Made by a program: the position numbers and the translations under genes. From assembly GCA_946619625.1 (NCBI GenBank), contig CAMOMF010000121.1, forward strand, positions 1 to 12,322: a stretch of DNA of 12,322 nt, in the 5' to 3' direction. The notes below the pieces were generated by a model. It made no database searches. It was not told the DNA's origin and saw only the letters and a program-made list of their open reading frames with translations. Numbering within the stretch: position 1 is the stretch's first letter; each line of letters begins with the position of its first letter. This stretch comes from an uncultured Bacteroidales bacterium (lineage in GTDB: Bacteria > Bacteroidota > Bacteroidia > Bacteroidales > Paludibacteraceae). Shown one piece after another: positions 7,583-12,322 of this stretch.

Positions 7583-8908
7583 ATGACATTTGATGAACTG
7601 AATCTGGAAGACGAACTGTTAGACGCATTGTGGGACATGCACTTCGACGAGTGTACCCCGGTACAAGCGCAAACTATCCCCGTAATCATGGAGGGCAAGG
7701 ATGTTATCTCCTGCGCCCAGACCGGTACGGGCAAGACTGCCGCATATATCCTGCCCTTGCTGAACAACCTGCTGATTGACAACCATGCGCAGGACAAGGT
7801 GAACGCCATCATCATGGCCCCCACCCGCGAACTGGCGCAACAGATAGACCAGCAGATGGAGGGCTTCTCCTACTACGTGCCCTCTTCGTCCGTCTGCATT
7901 TATGGCGGCAACGACGGCGTGGCATGGGCGGCGCAGGAGCAAGGGCTGACCAAGGGAGCCGACATCGTGATTGCCACTCCGGGCAGGCTGCTCTCACATA
8001 TCAACCTGCACAAGATAGATTTCTCAGGAGTGAAGTATTTCATTCTGGACGAGGCTGACCGCATGCTGGACATGGGTTTCTTCGATGACATCATGGCAAT
8101 TGTCTCTCACCTGCCCAAGGACAGACAGACTATCCTGTTCTCCGCCACTATGCCGCAGGAGTTGCGCCGGCTTGCCAAGACCTTCATGCGCAACCCGGTG
8201 GAGGTGAACATCGCTATCAGCCGACCCCCCGAGACGATTCACCAGATGGCGGCAATCTGCCATGAGGGGCAAAAGACCGCCATTGTACAGTATCTGCTGG
8301 GAGGAGAAAGGCACCTGAGCAAGGTCATCATCTTTGTCGGCAAGAAGGCGGGGGTAAAAGAACTTTATCACTACCTGGTGAAGGGACCTGCCAAGGTCCG
8401 TCAGATGCACTCCGACCTCTCGCAGAAAGAGCGCGAGGAGGTGATGCTGGATTTCCGCAACGGCAAGGTGGACATCCTTATCGCCACGGATATAGTGGCG
8501 CGCGGCATCGATGTGGACGATATCCCCCTTGTCATCAACTACGACGTACCCCGCGATGCCGAGGACTATGTACACCGTATCGGACGTACTGCCCGCGGTG
8601 GCTCCGGAGTGACGGATGCCGAAGAGGGTCCGCAGAGCAAAAGTGGCGAAGCCATCACACTCGTCAGCGAGAAGGACCAACATTTCTTCAATAAGATTGA
8701 AAAGTTCTTGGATACTTCCATAGAACGACTAAACATACAAACAACAGAAATAAATACACTGGAAAATGACCATCCAACAAACACCCGTTCTGCTTCTCAC
8801 AGGGTATCTCGGAAGCGGAAAAACCACTCTTCTAAACCGAATTCTGCAAAACCGTCAGGGGATAAAGTTCGCGGTAATCGTCAACGACCTGGGCGAGGTA
8901 AACATTGA
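7583..8908 (+). CDS. DEAD-box ATP-dependent RNA helicase
   Basis: 441 aa, RhlE-like in order of motifs. Visible are the Q motif with TPVQAQTIP (25-33), motif I AQTGTGKT (45-52), Ia APTRELAQQ (79-87), Ib TPGRL (132-136), II DEAD (156-159), III SAT (187-189), the helicase C region with FVGKK and MHSDLSQ, motif V ATDIVARGID (301-310) and motif VI HRIGRTARGG (331-340). It would unwind or remodel RNA using ATP. The start is ATG 7583, two bases after the previous stop; a TTG two codons earlier is less likely. Two odd points stand out. About 17 extra Gly/Ser/Glu-rich residues (340-356) follow motif VI. The Lys/Arg-rich tail (about 395-441) is encoded entirely within the start of the next gene, in another frame. 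A basic tail is normal for the family, but this one could also come from a frameshift: the CobW frame has a TAA at 8751-8753. Confidence 0.93.
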   Translation: MTFDELNLEDELLDALWDMHFDECTPVQAQTIPVIMEGKDVISCAQTGTGKTAAYILPLLNNLLIDNHAQDKVNAIIMAPTRELAQQIDQQMEGFSYYVPSSSVCIYGGNDGVAWAAQEQGLTKGADIVIATPGRLLSHINLHKIDFSGVKYFILDEADRMLDMGFFDDIMAIVSHLPKDRQTILFSATMPQELRRLAKTFMRNPVEVNIAISRPPETIHQMAAICHEGQKTAIVQYLLGGERHLSKVIIFVGKKAGVKELYHYLVKGPAKVRQMHSDLSQKEREEVMLDFRNGKVDILIATDIVARGIDVDDIPLVINYDVPRDAEDYVHRIGRTARGGSGVTDAEEGPQSKSGEAITLVSEKDQHFFNKIEKFLDTSIERLNIQTTEINTLENDHPTNTRSASHRVSRKRKNHSSKPNSAKPSGDKVRGNRQRPGRGKH

Positions 8909-10022
8909 TGCCTCCCTCATTCAGCAAGGCGGCGTCGTATCCCAACAGGACGACTCCCTCGTAGCATTGCAGAACGGTTGTATATGCTGCACACTGCGTA
9001 CAGACCTCATTGAGCAGTTGCACGACATCATCGCCTCGAAGAAATTCGACTATATCGTCATCGAAGCCAGCGGCATATGCGAGCCGGCCCCCATCGCGCA
9101 GACTATCTGCTCCTATTCGGCGGTGGCACCCGCCTATGCCAAGGACGGACTGCCCGTTGTGGACAGTATCACCACAGTGGTGGATGCCCTACGCATGCGC
9201 GATGAGTTCGCTGCGGGTGACAACCTGAAAAAGCAGCATCTGGAAGAAGACGACATCGAGAACCTCATCATTCAGCAGATTGAGTTCTGCAACATGATCC
9301 TCCTGAACAAAGCCTCCGAGGTCAGCAAGGATGAGTTGGACCATATCCGTGCCATCATCCGAGCCATACAGCCGCTGGCGGAAATCATCGAATGCGACTA
9401 CTGCGATGTCGAGTTGGATAAGTTGGTAGGAACCGGAGCTTTCGATTTTGACCGCGTAGCCGGCTCTGCCGCATGGATTCACGAGGTGGAGACAGCCGAC
9501 CCTGAGCATGACCATCATGATGACGATGACGATGATGATGACGAGCACGAGCATGATGAACATGAACATGACGAACATGAACATGACGAGCACCATCATG
9601 GTCACGAACATCATCACCATCACCACGACCATGACCACGAGGAAGGTGAGGCGGAGGAGTACGGAATCAGTACGTTTGTTTATTTTGCACGCCGTCCGTT
9701 CAGTCTGTCCCTCTTCGACAATTTCGTGGCGCGTCACTGGCCCAAAGAGGTCATCCGTGCCAAGGGTATGTGCTATTTTGCCTCTGAGTACGACACCTGT
9801 TATGTCTTCGAGCAGGCCGGCAAGCAGTTCCAACTGAAAAACGCCGGACAGTGGTACGCCACCATGCCCAAGGACGAGCTGCTCGACCTCATGGAGCGCG
9901 AACCCGCGCTTGCACGCGACTGGGACGAACAGTACGGAGACCGCATGCAAAAACTCGTTTTCATCGGGCAAAAGATGGACAAGAAAGCCATCACCGCCGC
10001 CCTCGACAAGTGCCTCGAGTGA
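8766..10022 (+). CDS. COG0523 (CobW/YjiA-type) G3E GTPase, putative metallochaperone
   Basis: 418 aa. The P-loop GYLGSGKT (13-20) lies almost at the N-terminus, so the ATG at 8766 is needed despite the long overlap with the helicase. Further motifs are NDLGEVNID (40-48), the family hallmark GCICC (71-75, CxCC metal-binding motif), EASG (100-103, switch II region) and NKAS (181-184, in place of the usual NKxD). Residues 247-293 are an extreme His/Asp/Glu stretch with 21 His. The CobW C-terminal domain (about 300-415) follows. COG0523 proteins use GTP to deliver Zn2+, Co2+, Ni2+ or other metals to client proteins. A His-rich insertion is a known variation that stores or loads metal. Zinc is the likeliest metal, but no Zur-like site or client gene is visible. 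It is the last gene of the cluster, ahead of a strong terminator. Confidence 0.92.
   Translation: MTIQQTPVLLLTGYLGSGKTTLLNRILQNRQGIKFAVIVNDLGEVNIDASLIQQGGVVSQQDDSLVALQNGCICCTLRTDLIEQLHDIIASKKFDYIVIEASGICEPAPIAQTICSYSAVAPAYAKDGLPVVDSITTVVDALRMRDEFAAGDNLKKQHLEEDDIENLIIQQIEFCNMILLNKASEVSKDELDHIRAIIRAIQPLAEIIECDYCDVELDKLVGTGAFDFDRVAGSAAWIHEVETADPEHDHHDDDDDDDDEHEHDEHEHDEHEHDEHHHGHEHHHHHHDHDHEEGEAEEYGISTFVYFARRPFSLSLFDNFVARHWPKEVIRAKGMCYFASEYDTCYVFEQAGKQFQLKNAGQWYATMPKDELLDLMEREPALARDWDEQYGDRMQKLVFIGQKMDKKAITAALDKCLE
9540..9596 (+). repeat. 15-bp tandem repeat coding for His-Asp-Glu-His-Glu units
   Basis: Three successive near-identical 15-mers start at 9552, 9567 and 9582 (pattern CATGAYGARCAYSAW), preceded by a partial unit at 9540-9551. 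They encode the HDEHE units of the metal-binding stretch in the GTPase gene. Such in-frame tandem repeats can gain or lose units by slippage without breaking the frame. Confidence 0.7.
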
Positions 10023-10084
10023 TACCTTTTTGCACACAGACTCCAACATTGGGCTTTTTATCCTTAAACATCTTAAACATTTGA

Positions 10085-10121
10085 GTCCTTTATCGCTTAA
10101 CTCTGAGCGTCTCGAAAGGAC
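10085..10121. repeat. Two-tier inverted repeat after the GTPase gene
   Basis: GTCCTTT (10085-10091) pairs perfectly with AAAGGAC (10115-10121). Inside it, CGCT (10094-10097) pairs with AGCG (10106-10109). It is followed by A/T-rich sequence but no T-run. It lies in the 3' UTR of the forward cluster, 18 nt before the strong terminator, and may protect the mRNA 3' end. Apart from this, 10023-10139 holds nothing I can name. Confidence 0.4.
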
Positions 10122-10139
10122 AATAATTTGTTAAAATAG

Positions 10140-10181
10140 CACCGCAGGACAGACTATCTGCCCCGCGGTGTACATTTTTTT
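10140..10181 (+). terminator. Intrinsic terminator of the forward gene cluster
   Basis: CACCGC (10140-10145) pairs with GCGGTG (10165-10170), and within it CAGA pairs with TCTG around a 3-nt loop. TACA and then a run of seven T follow. This strong hairpin plus T-tract is placed 118 bp after the GTPase stop and immediately before a new promoter. Confidence 0.8.
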
Positions 10182-10191
10182 CGCATTTTTC

Positions 10192-10222
10192 TTGCATATA
10201 TCAAAAAATAGTTGTAACTTTG
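10192..10222 (+). promoter_or_regulatory. Bacteroidota-type promoter for the structured RNA and secreted protein gene
   Basis: TTG at 10192-10194, a 20-bp spacer, then TAACTTTG at 10215-10222, the same -7 octamer as the glgP promoter. Predicted transcription start is near 10228-10230. It lies directly after the terminator, so the downstream unit is transcribed separately. Confidence 0.75.
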
Positions 10223-10228
10223 CACCGC

Positions 10229-10700
10229 AATTCGGATATTGCGGCGAATGACTGGTGCAAGTGAGCACAGTCCTGTCGCTTTGGACGGATTGTTACATGT
10301 TGATTTTGAAGCGTTGTGCTTCGCTCTTGCAGACTGAAACCTAGGAAATTTCAAGAATAGATCAAGACGAAGAAACAACGGTTCACGCTGTATGGCGTGG
10401 GCTGTTTGTATCTATATCTTTTTGTGTGGGTTTATCCTAGGACCTCAGTTTGGAGACGTGGAGCATCAGTTCCGCGCTTTTTGTATGTCTATATTGGCAC
10501 TGCTTAGAGTGCCCGATATGTAATCTTATTTGAAATTTTGCTTTGCAAGATAAACATGGGATGTTTTGTTGTCCCATGCCCGTGGGAAACCTCGGGTAGT
10601 TAAGTTAAAACATGTTTATTAGGTGGGGTTGCTCGTGAGAGTCGTCCCACCCTTGCAGGCCAAAAGACAAGAAAATGGTCCTCCATGTGAGGATACCTTA
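10229..10700 (+). ncRNA. Large structured RNA or long 5' leader, unrecognised
   Basis: No good protein-coding frame covers this stretch, and it folds into consecutive hairpins. Simple stems include 10251-10271 (GTGC/GCAC with flanking ACT/AGT), 10308-10322 (GAAGC/GCTTC), 10335-10353 (TGAAA/TTTCA), 10384-10399 (CACGC/GCGTG), 10457-10476 (CGTGGA/TCCGCG) and 10491-10519 (11 pairs with one bulged C). A helix of 13 pairs and one C-C mismatch (10536-10549 with 10652-10665) encloses a junction. It contains 10551-10558 with 10611-10618, a GAAA-capped stem (10579-10596) and a GTGA-capped stem (10622-10651). A last hairpin lies at 10677-10697. A good promoter precedes it and a secreted-protein ATG lies about 40 nt after it. 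I cannot match it to tmRNA, RNase P RNA, SRP RNA, 6S RNA or intron cores. It could be a cis-acting leader, a trans-acting RNA, or both. Confidence 0.6.
10457..10482 (+). terminator. Possible internal terminator or attenuator in the leader
   Basis: CGTGGA (10457-10462) pairs with TCCGCG (10471-10476), six pairs including one G-U, around an 8-nt loop, followed by C and five T (10478-10482). As an intrinsic terminator it is modest. If used, it would release a short RNA of about 250 nt and reduce read-through into the secreted protein gene. Confidence 0.35.
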
Positions 10701-10741
10701 TATAAATTAAACTAACTAACAACTTTTAAAACTTTACAGAA

Positions 10742-12322
10742 ATGAAAAAAGTTTTTCTTAATTGCATGCTCCTACTATGCGCCCTAGTAGTAGGAAGTAA
10801 TGTCGTGTGGGGTGAGACATATACCATTTCTTTTAAGAGTACTACAGGAAGTGATGGCACATCGTCTGTAGGCTCCACGGCAGCTATTATTGAGTCAGGT
10901 TCTGAATACATGACTGTTACAACTGCAGGGGCGATATACCAGGGGAAGTCTGGTTACGGGATAAAAGGTGGTTCGGGTAGTTCTGCAGGAACTTTGGCCT
11001 TATCTGCAACGGAAACAGGTAAAGTTAAACCATCAAAAATAACTATAAATGCCTGCTATTACGGTTCTGATAAGACTAATTTGCCTGTATACTTAAATAA
11101 CGCAGAGACACCTATAACTACATTAGCCCTGACTGAAGCATTAACTGATTATGAAATATTGATGGATGGCTCCACAGACGTGAGTAGTATAAAACTTCAA
11201 TCAGCAGGAGGTAAAAAGAGGTTTTATCTCAAATCCATAACAATTACGTATGAATCTTCAGTTCCTACATCGTGCTCAACTCCATCCTTCTCGCCTGCTT
11301 CTGGTGCAGTTAGTTATGGTACTACTATTTCCATTAGCTCTACTGATGGCGCTTCTATCCACTACACAACCGATGGTTCTACACCAACGAGTAGTAGTAC
11401 TCCTTATGCTAGTGCTATTGCTATCACATCAGCAACTACTATTAAGGCTATAGCGGTGAAAGATGGTTTGGAAGATAGTGATGTTGCGAGTGCTTCTTAT
11501 ATCATTGCCGCACCTTCAGCCCCAACCTTTAATGTCGCAGCTGGTTCAATTGCGGCAGGAACTAAAGTTTCTATCACGGGAACAGGCACAATTCGTTATA
11601 CAACCAATGGAGACAACCCGACTTCTTCTACGGGGAATGTATATTCAGAGCCAGTCGCAATTGATGAAGCCTGCACATTAAAAGCCATTTGTGTTGATGG
11701 GGGCGGAAATGCCAGTTCCGTAACTTCGGCTGCATATACGGTTATCCCTCCTGTTCCGGGTTATACTATCAATTTTGAGAGTATACCTGCAGCATATTCT
11801 GATTGGATAATGACCAATATTGAGCAAGGCACATCTTCAATATCGGCTCACGGAGGAACATACTATGGTACTACCGGTGGAAAAGCGACTGCTTCGATTG
11901 TCACTAAGACGAAAATGGCAAATCCAGAAAAACTGGTTTTCTATGTAAGCAAAACATCAGATAATACAACCTCCAGTAATTGGACTATTGAAGTTTCATC
12001 GGATGGTTCCGATTGGGGGACACCTATTGCAAGTCAAAGTGCTACAAGTATGTCTAAAGGCAATTGGACCAAGGTGGAATGTCCAATCTATGATGAGGAA
12101 ACAGATGATTACTATAAAAATGTGTATGTCCGTATTCGTTACGCGGGTTCTACTGCCATTCGTACCATAGACGACATCTCTTTAACGGAACTAATGCCAG
12201 TAGCTACTCCTGCCTTCTCTGTTGCGGCGGGAACATATACAGTTGTTAAGAGCGTAGAAATTACTTGCGGAACAGGTGGCGCTGCTATTTACTACACAAC
12301 AGATGGTACCACGCCCTCGAGC
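10742..12322 (+). CDS. Secreted multidomain protein with chitobiase/HEX_C-like repeats (partial, 3' end outside window)
   Basis: The frame is open from ATG 10742 to the window edge, giving 527 codons. Residues 1-24 are a signal peptide (Met-Lys-Lys, hydrophobic core, cleavage likely after VVWG). Residues 25-172 are a Ser/Thr/Gly-rich beta domain ending in FYLKSITITY. Two CHB_HEX_C-type repeats follow at about 180-255 and 258-334, each centred on a Y-T-T-(D/N)-G motif with a nearby proline (Y208, Y286) and ending in SASY or SAAY. Residues about 340-485 form a separate beta-sandwich-like region with aromatic residues (SSNWTIEVSSDGSDW, RTIDDISL). A third repeat begins near 488 (YTTDGTTP at 518). 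Such repeats occur as accessory, probably carbohydrate- or surface-binding modules in secreted Bacteroidota proteins; the catalytic or anchoring part, if any, is missing. Codons are richer in A/T-ending forms (TTA, ATA, AGT) than in the other genes. The function is unknown. Confidence 0.85.
   Translation, partial: MKKVFLNCMLLLCALVVGSNVVWGETYTISFKSTTGSDGTSSVGSTAAIIESGSEYMTVTTAGAIYQGKSGYGIKGGSGSSAGTLALSATETGKVKPSKITINACYYGSDKTNLPVYLNNAETPITTLALTEALTDYEILMDGSTDVSSIKLQSAGGKKRFYLKSITITYESSVPTSCSTPSFSPASGAVSYGTTISISSTDGASIHYTTDGSTPTSSSTPYASAIAITSATTIKAIAVKDGLEDSDVASASYIIAAPSAPTFNVAAGSIAAGTKVSITGTGTIRYTTNGDNPTSSTGNVYSEPVAIDEACTLKAICVDGGGNASSVTSAAYTVIPPVPGYTINFESIPAAYSDWIMTNIEQGTSSISAHGGTYYGTTGGKATASIVTKTKMANPEKLVFYVSKTSDNTTSSNWTIEVSSDGSDWGTPIASQSATSMSKGNWTKVECPIYDEETDDYYKNVYVRIRYAGSTAIRTIDDISLTELMPVATPAFSVAAGTYTVVKSVEITCGTGGAAIYYTTDGTTPSS

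Noticed and set aside
9189..10049. Minus-strand frame with Val/Met/Ile-rich stretches resembling membrane segments
   Set aside because: The hydrophobic run is only the complement of the His/Asp codons in the GTPase metal-binding stretch.
10154..10378. 74-codon minus-strand open frame over the start of the leader
   Set aside because: No promoter or plausible start; it covers the terminator and promoter and has no recognisable sequence.
10229..10700. Group I or group II intron, RNase P RNA, tmRNA or SRP RNA
   Set aside because: No domain V-like hairpin, no group I P7 core in the right order, no tRNA-like end, and none of the conserved RNase P or SRP sequence blocks were found. GNRA loops alone do not identify these.
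11250..11681. Short forward frames inside the secreted protein gene
   Set aside because: They are out-of-frame readings of Ser/Thr/Ala-rich repeats; the frame from 10742 is continuous and has a signal peptide.
1..12322. CRISPR array, tRNA or rRNA genes, transposase or insertion sequence
   Set aside because: No regularly spaced direct repeats, no tRNA-like cloverleaf, no rRNA sequence and no transposase or integrase motifs were seen on either strand.

Overview
The window looks like a chromosome segment from a gut-type Bacteroidota bacterium (Bacteroides/Phocaeicola/Prevotella-like). Three promoters match the Bacteroidota sigma pattern (TTTG or TTG, a 20-bp spacer, then TAnnTTTG). Start codons sit behind A/T-rich sequence rather than strong Shine-Dalgarno sites. 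The glucan phosphorylase is of the DUF3417-containing type, and the last gene is a secreted protein built from chitobiase/HEX_C-like repeats, a class common in these organisms. Species cannot be fixed from the sequence alone.

Layout. (1) 1-327: intergenic, with a GC-rich hairpin at the left edge, a good promoter and a hairpin-bearing 5' leader. (2) 328-2892 (+): alpha-glucan phosphorylase. (3) 2898-3941 (-): aroB, converging on the phosphorylase with 5 bp between the stops, and divergent from the next genes. (4) 4021-10022 (+): a tight five-gene cluster encoding an exported thioredoxin, a NhaP2/CvrA-like K+(Na+)/H+ antiporter with an RCK-C-like tail, an extended SDR with a long unrecognised C-terminal part, a DEAD-box RNA helicase, and a COG0523/CobW-type metallochaperone GTPase with a His/Asp-rich metal-binding stretch. 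Gaps are 12, -4, +2 and -143 bp, so it is probably one transcription unit. It ends at a strong intrinsic terminator (10140-10181). (5) 10023-10741: 719 bp without an obvious protein gene. It holds that terminator, a new promoter (10192-10222) and about 470 nt of sequence that folds almost end to end into hairpins, including a junction closed by a 13-pair helix and two GNRA tetraloops. (6) 10742-12322 (+): the 5' part (527 codons) of a secreted modular protein, open at the right edge.

The cluster reads as general physiology: glycogen breakdown, the shikimate pathway, envelope thiol chemistry, ion homeostasis, RNA remodelling and metal handling. The part that standard gene families do not explain is the large structured RNA at about 10229-10700 next to the repeat-rich secreted protein. 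It is either a very long 5' leader or a separate non-coding RNA. I do not recognise it as RNase P RNA, tmRNA, SRP RNA or a self-splicing intron, and it is the best candidate for something undescribed. The second notable oddity is the 143-bp out-of-frame overlap in which the helicase's basic tail and the GTPase's P-loop are encoded by the same DNA.
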